NCBI GenBank assembly: GCA_000620205.1
Contig: JHVP01000003.1
Location: forward strand, 1 to 64,000
Source: Geodermatophilaceae bacterium URHA0031
Lineage (GTDB): Bacteria > Actinomycetota > Actinomycetes > Mycobacteriales > Geodermatophilaceae
DNA length: 64,000 nt
Reading direction: 5' to 3'
The notes below the pieces were generated by a model, which worked only from the letters and a program-made list of their open reading frames with translations, made no database searches and was not told the origin of the DNA. Shown here in pieces: positions 33,274-40,973 of the stretch. A program made the translations under genes and the position numbers. Within the stretch, counting starts at the first letter, position 1; the number at the start of each line of letters is the position of its first letter.

Positions 33274-35847
33274 CTAGACCTCCACCAGCCCGAGGTCGAC
33301 GACGAGCTCGCCGGTCACGCCGAGCGGCGCGGCGGCGTGCAGCTCGACCACCGTCCCGCCGTCGAGGTCCTCGACCACCCGCAGCGGCACGTGGCAGTCG
33401 GCCTTCGCCCCGATCGGGAACCAGCGCATCGGCTCGCCGTCCCGGACGAGCAGCAGGTAGACCAGCTCGTCGGTGGAGTTGCCGCCGCGGAAGTACAGCG
33501 CCTGCGCCGTCCTCCCCTCCGGGACCTGGTAGCGCAGCGCCGGGTCCAGCGGCCCGGGCTTGCCGAGCCCCTCGCCGGTGATCGGGTAGACGCCGTGCAG
33601 GAAGCGCGGGGTGCTCTTCACGCGGGTGGTCCTCCTCCGTGTCGGGGGGTGCGGTGCAGGGGCGGACGGTCGTTCGTGGGCGCGCGGCTGCGGCTGGGAG
33701 GACGGGTCGGGTGGGGCGATCCGCTCCTCGGGTCCGCCGACCCGGGAGACGGCGACCGCGCACACCTTGAAGGCGGGCATCCGGCTGGTCGGGTCCAGCG
33801 CGGGGTCGGTGAGCGCGTTGGCGCTCGACCCGCCGCCCCAGTGGAACGGCGCGAAGACGACGTCCGGCCGGACCGCGTCGGTGACCAGCGCGTGGAACCG
33901 GGCCCGGCCGCGGCGGGTGGCCAGCTCGACGACGTCGTCGGGGGCGATGCCGAGGGTGCGGGCCAGGTCCGGGTGCAGCTCGGCCCGCGGCGTCGGGGCG
34001 ATCAGCTGCAGGCTGCGGGAGCGCCGGGTCTGGGTGCCGGACTGGTACTGCGCCAGCACCCGCCCGGTGGTGAGCACGTAGGGGTACTCGGCGTCGGGCT
34101 GCTCGTGCGCGTCTACGTGCTCGACCCGCCAGAACCGCGCCCGCCCGTCGGGGGTGGCGAACCGTTCGGTGAACAGCCGCGGGGTGCCCGGGTGGTCGGC
34201 GGACGGCACCGGCCAGAACAGGCCCTGCTCGTCGTCCAGCCGCCGGTAGCTGATGCCCGAGTAGTCGGCCGCGCCACCGGCGCTGGCCCGGCCGAGCTCG
34301 GTGAACACCGTCTCGGCGTCCCCGCTGAAGCCGGAGACCCCCAGCCGCCCGGCGAGCTCGGCGAGCAGCTGCAGGTCGTCGCGGACCCCGGTGGGCGGGT
34401 CCATCGCCTTCCGCCGACGGATCACCCGGCCCTCGAGGTTGGTCATCGTGCCCTCCTCCTCCGCCCACATGGCGCTGGGGAGGACGACGTCGGCGAGCTC
34501 GGCCGTCTCGGAGAGGAAGAAGTCGCTGACGGCGAGGAAGTCCAGGCCGCGCAGCCGGCTGACCACCCGGCGCGCGTCGGGGGCGGAGACGGCGACGTTG
34601 GAGGCCATCACCAGCAGGGTCCGGACGCCGCCGTCGGTCCCGAGCGAGTCGAGCAGCTCGAAGGCGCTGCGCCCCGGCCCGGGCAGGTCGTCGGGGTCCA
34701 CACCCCAGACCGCGGCGACGTGCGCGCGGGCGGCCGGGTCGGTGATCTTCCGGTAGCCGGGCAGCTGGTCGGCTTTCTGCCCGTGCTCCCGGCCGCCCTG
34801 GCCGTTGCCCTGGCCGGTGACGGTCGCCCAGCCGCTGCCCGGGCGGCCGGGCAGGCCGAGGGCGAGCGCCAGGTTGATCCAGGCCTGGGCGGTGTCGGTG
34901 CCGCTGCGGTGCTGCTCGGCCCCGCGAGCGGTGAGGACGATCGACCGCTCCCCCCGCGCCAGGGCCGAGACGATCCGCCGCTGCTGCTCGACCGGCACCC
35001 CGGTGAGCCGCTCCACCCGGTCCGGCCAGTACCCGGCGACCCCGGCCCGGACGTCGGCGAACCCGGTGGTGCGGGCCTCGACGTAGGCCTCGTCGACCAG
35101 GCCCTCGGCGAGGGCGATGTGCAGCAGCCCGTTGGCCAGTGCCAGGTCGGTGCCCGGCAGCGGCTGGACGTGCAGGCCGGCGTTCCGCGCGGTGGTGGTG
35201 CGCCGCGGGTCGATGACGATGTGCTCGGCGCCCCGCTCGCGGCCGGCGTCGAAGTACTGCATCGCCGGCGGCATGGTGTCGGCCGGGTTGCTGCCCACCA
35301 GCACCACGACGTCGGCTGCGGCGATGTCGGCCAGCGGGAAGGGCATGCCGCGGTCGATGCCGAAGGCGCGGACGGCCGCGCCGGCGGCCGAGGACATGCA
35401 GAACCGCCCGTTGTAGTCGATGGCGCTGGTCCGCAGCGCGACCCGGGCGAACTTGCCGAACTGGTAGGCCTGCTCGTTCGTCAGCCCGCCGCCGCCGAAG
35501 CAGCCCACCGCGTCCCGTCCGTGCTCGCGCTGGGTGCGCCGGATGGCCGCCACGACGCGGTCGAGGGCGACGTCCCAGCTGCTCTCCACCAGGGGGCTGG
35601 TGCGGTCGGCGGGGTCGGCCCGGACCAGCGGGCGGGTCAGCCGCTCCGGGTGGTCGAGCAGCTCGGGGGCCGACCAGCCCTTGGAGCACAGCCCGCCGCG
35701 GTTGGTCGGGAAGTCGGCCGGCACGAGAGTGGCCGGGCGGTCGCCGGCGGTCATCGTGACACCGCACTGCAGCGAGCAGTAGGGGCAGTGCGTCTCGGTG
35801 GTGCGCGTGCCGACGCCGGGGTTCGGCAACGACACGGCGGCGGACAC
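33274..35847 (-). CDS. nasA: Assimilatory nitrate reductase with extra C-terminal domain
   Basis: Molybdopterin-guanine-dinucleotide enzyme reducing nitrate to nitrite; 857 residues. The N-terminal [4Fe-4S] motif CPYCSLQCGVTM...LCSKG is present, as are VVLVGSNPADTMPP, VIDPRRTTTARNA and the C-terminal molydopterin domain ending near PAFKVCAVAVSRV. A Pro-rich linker (about 705-740) then leads, without a stop codon, into a domain of about 110 residues (STPRFLHGVYPITGEGL...VVDLGLVEV). That domain looks like the separate small protein often seen beside actinobacterial nitrate reductases. The start is GTG 35847. First gene of nasA-nirB-nirD. Confidence 0.92.
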   Translation of the reverse strand: MSAAVSLPNPGVGTRTTETHCPYCSLQCGVTMTAGDRPATLVPADFPTNRGGLCSKGWSAPELLDHPERLTRPLVRADPADRTSPLVESSWDVALDRVVAAIRRTQREHGRDAVGCFGGGGLTNEQAYQFGKFARVALRTSAIDYNGRFCMSSAAGAAVRAFGIDRGMPFPLADIAAADVVVLVGSNPADTMPPAMQYFDAGRERGAEHIVIDPRRTTTARNAGLHVQPLPGTDLALANGLLHIALAEGLVDEAYVEARTTGFADVRAGVAGYWPDRVERLTGVPVEQQRRIVSALARGERSIVLTARGAEQHRSGTDTAQAWINLALALGLPGRPGSGWATVTGQGNGQGGREHGQKADQLPGYRKITDPAARAHVAAVWGVDPDDLPGPGRSAFELLDSLGTDGGVRTLLVMASNVAVSAPDARRVVSRLRGLDFLAVSDFFLSETAELADVVLPSAMWAEEEGTMTNLEGRVIRRRKAMDPPTGVRDDLQLLAELAGRLGVSGFSGDAETVFTELGRASAGGAADYSGISYRRLDDEQGLFWPVPSADHPGTPRLFTERFATPDGRARFWRVEHVDAHEQPDAEYPYVLTTGRVLAQYQSGTQTRRSRSLQLIAPTPRAELHPDLARTLGIAPDDVVELATRRGRARFHALVTDAVRPDVVFAPFHWGGGSSANALTDPALDPTSRMPAFKVCAVAVSRVGGPEERIAPPDPSSQPQPRAHERPSAPAPHPPTRRRTTRVKSTPRFLHGVYPITGEGLGKPGPLDPALRYQVPEGRTAQALYFRGGNSTDELVYLLLVRDGEPMRWFPIGAKADCHVPLRVVEDLDGGTVVELHAAAPLGVTGELVVDLGLVEV

Positions 35848-35869
35848 ACGTCGAGGTTCCGGTGGCGCC

Positions 35870-35907
35870 GTTTCCCGGTCACGGCGGCCACGTCAAGCTC
35901 GCGTTCC
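35870..35907 (-). promoter_or_regulatory. nasA: Nitrogen-control motif upstream of nasA (shared with narK)
   Basis: Minus strand: GGAACGCGAGCT (35907-35896) lies 49-60 bases before the nasA start and GAAAC (35874-35870) lies 23-27 bases before it. TTGAC and GTGAC between them resemble gTnAC half-sites of GlnR. TTGACG could also serve as a -35 element. Distances equal those at narK. Confidence 0.55.
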
Positions 35908-35962
35908 GTCGGCCTCACACCCCGTCGCCTCCCACGGTGCGGCCGCTGAGGGGGAGGTCCGC

Positions 35963-36006
35963 GACGCTTGTGCTCTGCTCACCACGGTGAGCAGAGCACA
36001 AGCGTC
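35963..36006 (-). terminator. 21-bp perfect inverted repeat
   Basis: Arms of 21 bases (35963-35983 and 35986-36006, core TGTGCTCTGCTCACC) pair without mismatch around a 2-base centre (AC). The repeat begins 14 bases after the stop of the YjbR-like gene on the minus strand, and lies upstream of the nasA control region. The likely roles are terminator for the YjbR/VOC transcript and insulation of nasA. It is not especially GC-rich and has no U tract, so a protein-binding or mobile-repeat origin is possible. Confidence 0.65.
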
Positions 36007-36019
36007 CGCGGGTGGTCTC

Positions 36020-36346
36020 TCAGTCCCTCTGCTGGCGGCGCAGCGAGGCGGGGGCCCGGCGTGACCAGGCATCGAGCAGCAGCTCCTCGAGCAGGGCGGG
36101 GTCGACGACGGCCAGCTGGACGCGGACGCCGGACAGCCGCTGGCCCCACCACAGCAGTTCGACGCCGGGCTGGGCCGAGACGGCACGCGCCAGCTCCTCG
36201 CCCACCATGACGTTGAGGACGCCGTCCTCCGGGACGGTGGCCAGCACCTTCCCGGCGCCGACCCGGAACGAGCGCCGGCCGTGGTGGTCGGCCTCGGTCA
36301 CCCCGGTCAACGCTTGCGCGAGCGCGACCGCCTGGTCGGTGTCCAC
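36020..36346 (-). CDS. MmcQ/YjbR-family protein
   Basis: A 108-residue protein with the YjbR fold (double-wing, CyaY-like). DTDQAVALAQALTGVTEADHHGRRSFRVGAGKVLATVPEDGVLNVMVG and the C-terminal LLEELLLDAWSRRAP match the family. Members are described as DNA-binding-like; the actual function is unknown. The start is GTG 36346, one base from the end of the upstream VOC gene, so the two are co-transcribed. Confidence 0.82.
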   Translation of the reverse strand: MDTDQAVALAQALTGVTEADHHGRRSFRVGAGKVLATVPEDGVLNVMVGEELARAVSAQPGVELLWWGQRLSGVRVQLAVVDPALLEELLLDAWSRRAPASLRRQQRD

Positions 36347-36347
36347 G

Positions 36348-36725
36348 TCAGTAGACCGAGATCTCGACGAGGTTCTGGTCGGGATCGCGGACGTAGACGC
36401 TCCGCATCGGGCCGAGCGCACCCTGCTTGGTCACCGGCCCGACCTCGACCGGCACGCCGACGGCGGTCAGGTGCTGCTGCACCTCGTCCAGCGGCGTCCC
36501 GGTGACCAGGCAGAAGTCGCCGGTGCCGGTGCCGGCGTGGGCGGCCCGCGGCTCGAACTCGGCGCCGCGCACGTGCAGGTTGATCTTCTGCCGGCCGAAG
36601 CGCAGCGCCGTCCGGCCCTCGCCGAAGGTCTCGGCGGTCATGCCGAGCACCTGCGTGTAGAAGGCGACGGTCCGGTCGAGGTCGGCGACGGTCAGCACCA
36701 GGTGGTCGATCCGGTCGATGCGCAC
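36348..36725 (-). CDS. VOC-family protein (glyoxalase fold)
   Basis: A 125-residue vicinal-oxygen-chelate protein with paired beta-alpha-beta-beta-beta modules: IDHLVLTVADLDRTVAFYTQVLGM at the start and SVYVRDPDQNLVEISVY at the end. The potential metal ligands His (IDHLVL) and Glu (LVEI) are present. It could be a glyoxalase, a dioxygenase or a fosfomycin-type resistance protein; sequence alone does not decide. Upstream partner of the YjbR-like gene. Confidence 0.85.
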   Translation of the reverse strand: MRIDRIDHLVLTVADLDRTVAFYTQVLGMTAETFGEGRTALRFGRQKINLHVRGAEFEPRAAHAGTGTGDFCLVTGTPLDEVQQHLTAVGVPVEVGPVTKQGALGPMRSVYVRDPDQNLVEISVY

Positions 36726-36785
36726 CCGTCCGTTCCTACACCGGGCGGCGGCCGGGAGGCGCAGCGCCCGGCGTCGCCGTCGGCC

Positions 36786-37223
36786 TCAGTCCCAGCTGCG
36801 GCGCAGGCGCTTGGTCTCGCCGCGCTCCTTCTTGGCCTTGATCCGCCGTTCCTGGGACCCGCGGGACGGCTTGGTCTTCCGCCGGGCCGCCGGTGGAGCG
36901 GCGATCGCCGCCCGCAGGACCGCGGCCATCCGGGCGCGGGCCGCCTCCCGGTTGCGGAGCTGCTGGCGGTGCTCGCTCGCGGCGATGGTCAGCACCCCGT
37001 CGACCAGCCGGGGACCGAGCCGCTCCTCCAGCCGCCGGCGCTGCACGTCGGTGAGACCGGCGAGCTCCAGCGGTGCCACCGAGAGCTCCACCCGCGAGTC
37101 AGCGGTGTTGACCCCCTGCCCGCCGGGCCCCGAGGAGCGGGAGAACCGCCACGTCAGCGCGCCGGCCGGGACGACGAGGCGGTCGCTCACCGGCAGGTCG
37201 GCGAAGGCGTCGTCCCCGGGCAC
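36786..37223 (-). CDS. arfB: Alternative ribosome-rescue peptidyl-tRNA hydrolase ArfB
   Basis: Releases nascent chains from ribosomes stalled without a stop codon. The 145 residues from GTG 37223 contain the catalytic GGQ in SSGPGGQGVNTADSRVEL and the long basic C-terminal tail (RRKTKPSRGSQERRIKAKKERGETKRLRRSWD) that enters the empty mRNA channel. A longer in-frame start at 37274 is unlikely because the chosen N-terminus (PGDDAFADLPVSDRLVVPAGAL) matches the family. Confidence 0.92.
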   Translation of the reverse strand: MPGDDAFADLPVSDRLVVPAGALTWRFSRSSGPGGQGVNTADSRVELSVAPLELAGLTDVQRRRLEERLGPRLVDGVLTIAASEHRQQLRNREAARARMAAVLRAAIAAPPAARRKTKPSRGSQERRIKAKKERGETKRLRRSWD

Positions 37224-37341
37224 GCACGACAGTCTCCCGGACCGTCGCCGCGGAGACGACCGCGGGAGAACCACCTCCTCAGCTGGCCCGGTCGTCCTAC
37301 GGTGACCGTGCCGAGGTGCTCACCACCAGGAGATGGTCCCG

Positions 37342-37806
37342 ATGTCCGGTGAACTGAAGACCTCCGTCGACATCGACGCCGGCCCCGAGCTCGTCTGGGA
37401 GGTGCTCACCGACGTGCCCGCCTACCCGCAGTGGGCCCCCGTGCTCACCGGCGCTGAGGGATCGTTCACCGACGGAGGCGAGGTCTCGCTGAGCTTCCCG
37501 CCGGGCAACCCGCTGCTCCGGACGACGGTGCAGGCCCGGGTCCTCGAGGTGACCCCGTACCGGCGGCTGCGGTTCGGTCTGCGGCTGGCCCGGCTGGGCA
37601 CGCCGGGCGTGCTGGACACCGACCACAGCATGACGATCGTCGAGCGGGACGTCGGGGTGCGGCTCTGGCTGGAGATCCGCTTCCGCGGCCTGCTGCTGCC
37701 GGTGCTGTCCCGGTCCCTGAACCGCAACCGGGCGCCCGCCTTCGGGCCGGTGCCCGAGAACCTCAAGGCGCGGATCGAGCGGCTGCAGGCGACCCGGTCC
37801 GACTGA
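37342..37806 (+). CDS. SRPBCC-family protein
   Basis: A 154-residue START/Bet v1-like hydrophobic-ligand-binding protein. The N-terminal SVDIDAGPELVWEVLTDVPAYPQWAPVLTGA is characteristic, and the central strands and long C-terminal helix (RNRAPAFGPVPENLKARIERLQ) complete the fold. AGGAG lies 9 bases before ATG 37342, which is preferred to ATG 37333. It diverges from arfB. Ligand unknown. Confidence 0.85.
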   Translation: MSGELKTSVDIDAGPELVWEVLTDVPAYPQWAPVLTGAEGSFTDGGEVSLSFPPGNPLLRTTVQARVLEVTPYRRLRFGLRLARLGTPGVLDTDHSMTIVERDVGVRLWLEIRFRGLLLPVLSRSLNRNRAPAFGPVPENLKARIERLQATRSD

Positions 37807-37890
37807 GCGGAGGCCGACCGGACGGGGCGCGCAACCCAGGGCGCTGCGCGGCGGCCTCTCCGAGCCGCGCGGCGCTGCCACACTCGACCC

Positions 37891-38385
37891 GTGCAGCCGC
37901 GCCGACTCGTGCTCGTCCGACATGCCCAGGCCGCCGCTGCGCCGGTCGACGCCGACCGGCCGCTGACCGCCCTCGGGCTCCAACGGGCCACCGCCATCGG
38001 GGCCTGGCTCGCGGCCGGCGGCCTGGTCCCCGACCGGGCGCTCGTCTCCCCCGCCCGACGGACCCGGGAGACCTGGGAGCGCGCCGGCGGCGGGCTGCCG
38101 CCCGTCATCGAACCGCGCCTCTACGACAACACCGCCGAAGCGCTGCTCGAGGCCATCGCGGAGACCCCGGACGACGTCGCGCTGCTCGCGGTGGTCGGAC
38201 ACGCCCCGTCGGTCGGGGAGCTCGCCGTCGCTCTGGACGACGGGACGGGCGACCCGGCGGTGCGCGGGGAGGTCTCCGCCGGGTTCCCGACCGGCGGCGT
38301 GGCGGTGCTCCACCTCGACCGGCCGTTCGCCGACCTGGCGCCCGGCACCGCCCGGCTGGACGCCTTCAGCGTGCCGGGCGGCTGA
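37891..38385 (+). CDS. SixA-type histidine phosphatase
   Basis: A 164-residue phosphohistidine phosphatase of the histidine phosphatase superfamily. The phosphoacceptor motif is LVRHAQAAA (RHA instead of the usual RHG, as in SixA), with the ALVSPARRTRETWE region and the second histidine in VVGHAPSVGELA. SixA proteins remove phosphate from histidine-containing proteins. Its target here is unknown, with no two-component gene nearby. Start GTG 37891. Confidence 0.87.
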   Translation: MQPRRLVLVRHAQAAAAPVDADRPLTALGLQRATAIGAWLAAGGLVPDRALVSPARRTRETWERAGGGLPPVIEPRLYDNTAEALLEAIAETPDDVALLAVVGHAPSVGELAVALDDGTGDPAVRGEVSAGFPTGGVAVLHLDRPFADLAPGTARLDAFSVPGG

Positions 38386-38396
38386 CCGTGCAGGCG

Positions 38397-38810
38397 TCAG
38401 GCGGCCGGCTGGGAGATGTTGACCATCCAGGCGACGCCGAAGGGGTCGACGCACATGCCGAACTCGTCGCCCCACACCTGCTTCTCCAGCGGCATGGTCA
38501 CCGCGCCGCCCTCGGACAGACCGGCGAAGTAGCCGCGCAGCGCCTCCCCGTCGTCGCCGCTGAGGCTGATCGACACGTTGGTGCCGACGCTGCGGTCCAT
38601 GCCCGCGGGGGTGTCGGAGGCCATCAGCGTGTACCCCGCCGGCGTCTCGAGCTGCGCGTGCATGATCTTGTCGGCGTCCGGGCCCTCTGCACCGCCGGCC
38701 TCGCCGAAGGTGCTGAGCGCGAGCTCACCGCCGAAGACGCCGCGGTAGAACTCCATGGCCTGCCGGGCGGTGTCGGTGAAGCTCAGGTAGGGGTTGAGTC
38801 GAGAGGTCAC
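38397..38810 (-). CDS. PhnB-like VOC-family protein
   Basis: A 137-residue VOC protein of the PhnB/DUF1338-like glyoxalase group. It has LNPYLSFTDTARQAMEFYRGVFGGELALSTFGE, the M-A-SD segment (YTLMASDTPAG), and a C-terminal WGDEFGMCVDPFGVAWMVNI. It lacks the full set of glyoxalase I metal ligands, so an enzymatic role is open. It starts at GTG 38810, convergent with the SixA gene. Nothing notable was seen in the 190 bases upstream to 39001. Confidence 0.85.
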   Translation of the reverse strand: MTSRLNPYLSFTDTARQAMEFYRGVFGGELALSTFGEAGGAEGPDADKIMHAQLETPAGYTLMASDTPAGMDRSVGTNVSISLSGDDGEALRGYFAGLSEGGAVTMPLEKQVWGDEFGMCVDPFGVAWMVNISQPAA

Positions 38811-39001
38811 GGCCGTCCTCCGGGGGTCGGGTGCAAGGAGGGCCGAACCTAGCGAGGAGCGCGCCCGAACGGGGCCTCCCCGTCACCGCTCGCGCCCGGC
38901 GGGCAGGGCGACGCCCCGGACGGTGGACCGAGGGTCGCCCGGTCAGGTGAACGGGGCGATCCCACGTCGCCGGCGGCGTCACCGCGTGTGACGCTCGGCC
39001 G

Positions 39002-39733
39002 GTGACGCAGGACGCTCCCGGCCGACTCCACCTGGTGACGGGCAACCACGTCGACCGCCTCCCGGACGAGACCCGGCACGAGGGTGCGGTGCTGGCCGAC
39101 CTGCTGCTGCGCGCCGAGGCGCTGGACGCCCGCGCAGCGCGCGGGCGCGCACCCCGGCTCCTCGGCCCGCTGCTCGCCGGCGCGGCGCTGACCGTGGTCC
39201 TCGCGCTGCTGGCCCGGCAACCGTGGCAGCTCCCCTCCCGGGGTGCCGGCGGCGTGGCCGACGTCCCGCAGTCACTGCTGACCTTCCTGCTGCTGGCCGC
39301 CGCCGGGTGCGTCTGGACCGCCGGGCGGTCGGTGCGGCCGGCGGAGACCCTCGCGTCGGCCGCCGCTGCCCACCTGTGGTGGGCCCTGGTGTCCGGCGCG
39401 GCCCTGATCTCGGTCGCCGCGGCGCTGTCGCTGGCGTCCTACGCCGGGACCGGCGACCGGCCGGCCGACCTCGTGGTGCGCTGCGCGGTCCCGCTGGTGC
39501 CCGCGGTGCTCGCCGGCCTGCTGGCCGCCGACGCCGGCCGCGCGGCGCGGGTGCGCGCGGCGCTGGGCACCGGCCTGGTGACCGTGCCGCTGGGCGGGCT
39601 GGGGTGGGCGCTGCTCTCCTCGTCCGGGCGCTCGGCCGCCGGGCTCGGCGACGTGCTGGGCATGACCGCCCTGGCCGCGGTCGCCCCGCTCGTCCTGGCC
39701 GTGGCCTTCGTCGCCGCCGACCGCCGCCGCTGA
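39002..39733 (+). CDS. Polytopic membrane protein of unknown function
   Basis: A 243-residue protein not assigned to a family. A soluble N-terminal part of about 50 residues (HLVTGNHVDRLPDETRHEGAVLADLLLRAEALDARAARGR) is followed by about six hydrophobic segments (LLGPLLAGAALTVVLALLA, LLTFLLLAAAGCVWTAG, LWWALVSGAALISVAAAL, and three more), ending in ADRRRR. The start is GTG 39002. It is convergent with the esterase-like gene; no neighbour suggests a function. Confidence 0.65.
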   Translation: MTQDAPGRLHLVTGNHVDRLPDETRHEGAVLADLLLRAEALDARAARGRAPRLLGPLLAGAALTVVLALLARQPWQLPSRGAGGVADVPQSLLTFLLLAAAGCVWTAGRSVRPAETLASAAAAHLWWALVSGAALISVAAALSLASYAGTGDRPADLVVRCAVPLVPAVLAGLLAADAGRAARVRAALGTGLVTVPLGGLGWALLSSSGRSAAGLGDVLGMTALAAVAPLVLAVAFVAADRRR

Positions 39734-39746
39734 CCGGTCCGGCAGG

Positions 39747-40973
39747 TCAGCGCAGCGGCGGCAGGTCGACCAGCTCGCCGGTCGGCGTCACCAGCCGGTG
39801 CTCATCAGCCGCCGGGCGGCCGAGCACCCGGTCGTGCAGCCAGTCGACGGTCAGGCCGCGCCAGGAGGGCCCGAGGGCCGCGGCGGGGGTCTCGGTCATC
39901 GAGTGCCGGCCTCCTGCGTAGGAGGTCACGGACGTCGGCGCCGGGTTCAGCCGCGCGACCTCCGGCACCCACCAGGACGGCGACAGCTCGTCGGCCGCCC
40001 CGCCGACGACCTGCCAGGGCACGCCCATCCCCTCCACGAGCGGGCGGAGGTCGTAGCCGGCGACCATCCGGTCGAAGGCCGCCTCGTCGTCCCACGCCCC
40101 GGCCATCCACATGTGCCGGGCCTTGAAGGTCGGGGCGGCGGACTCCCAGAGCGTCCGGGCACCGGGCTCGAACACCGGCAGGGCGACCGAGCAGCCGCGG
40201 AACACCGGCTGGGTGGCCGCCACCTGGCTCATCCAGAAGGACCCGAAGCTGGTGCCGGTGCACACCAGCCGGTCGTCGTCGACCTCCGACCGGGCCCGGA
40301 GCCACGCGACGAGCGCCTCGCCCGCGTCGATCCAGTTGGTGTCGGTGACGTGCACGCCGTGGATCGCCGCCTCACCCTGGCCCGGTCCGTCGACGGCGAG
40401 CACGGCGAAGCCCCGCTCGAGCCACGGGTCGCCCACCCGGGAGACGACGACCTCCCGCGGGGCGTCCATGCCGCCGCACGCCAGCAGCGTGGGCAGCGGA
40501 CCCTGCGCGCCGGCCGGGACGTGGAACCAGGCGGGCAGGGTCCGGTCGCCGAACGGGACGTCGACCCGCTCGACCGTGTGCGGCGCACCGGCGCCCCAGG
40601 CCAGGTAGGCGGCGTTCTTCCGGTCGTCCAGGTCGTGGGCGAGGACGTCGTCCTCCCACACCGGCCAGCAGGCCATCGACCACAGCTGGGCGGCGGCGTA
40701 CCAGTGCGCGCCTGCGCTCTCCGGGTGCCCGCTGTCCTCAGCCTGCCGCGCCCGGCGCTCCCGCCGCTCGGCCACCGCACGGACCACCGGCACGTGGTCG
40801 GCGACCTTCTTGACGGCGTTGCGGATGACGCCCATGTCGGCGCCGGCCAGGTCGTCGGCCACCGGCGCCAGGTGGTAGACCAGCCGCGGCTGGTCGAACT
40901 CGATGGTCTGGGTGCGGATCGTCTCGTCGACCAGCCAGCGCTGCTCGCGCCAGCGCCGGGGACCACCGCTCAT
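39747..40973 (-). CDS. Alpha/beta hydrolase of the FrsA/DUF1100 type
   Basis: A 408-residue hydrolase with a helical N-terminal cap (about 1-130, WYAAAQLWSMACWPVWEDD) and an alpha/beta hydrolase core. The core shows LLACGGMD and GFAVLAVDGPGQGEA, the nucleophile elbow GTSFGS, and a His in the C-terminal GRHSMTE. Relatives include FrsA-like esterases and C-C bond hydrolases such as 2,6-dihydropseudooxynicotine hydrolase. It overlaps the MBL hydrolase upstream by 4 bases (ATGA), so the two probably act in one pathway, perhaps catabolism of an aromatic or polyketide-like compound. Confidence 0.85.
   Translation of the reverse strand: MSGGPRRWREQRWLVDETIRTQTIEFDQPRLVYHLAPVADDLAGADMGVIRNAVKKVADHVPVVRAVAERRERRARQAEDSGHPESAGAHWYAAAQLWSMACWPVWEDDVLAHDLDDRKNAAYLAWGAGAPHTVERVDVPFGDRTLPAWFHVPAGAQGPLPTLLACGGMDAPREVVVSRVGDPWLERGFAVLAVDGPGQGEAAIHGVHVTDTNWIDAGEALVAWLRARSEVDDDRLVCTGTSFGSFWMSQVAATQPVFRGCSVALPVFEPGARTLWESAAPTFKARHMWMAGAWDDEAAFDRMVAGYDLRPLVEGMGVPWQVVGGAADELSPSWWVPEVARLNPAPTSVTSYAGGRHSMTETPAAALGPSWRGLTVDWLHDRVLGRPAADEHRLVTPTGELVDLPPLR

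Noticed and set aside
35870-35907. A canonical 22-base-period GlnR box at nasA
   Set aside because: The expected GaAAc half-site at the 22-base position reads GCCGT; only the 0 and 33 positions fit, so I report a shared motif rather than a GlnR box.
33337-35949. 870-codon plus-strand frame opposite nasA
   Set aside because: It is the mirror of a real nasA frame, with composition typical of an antisense shadow and no recognisable motif.
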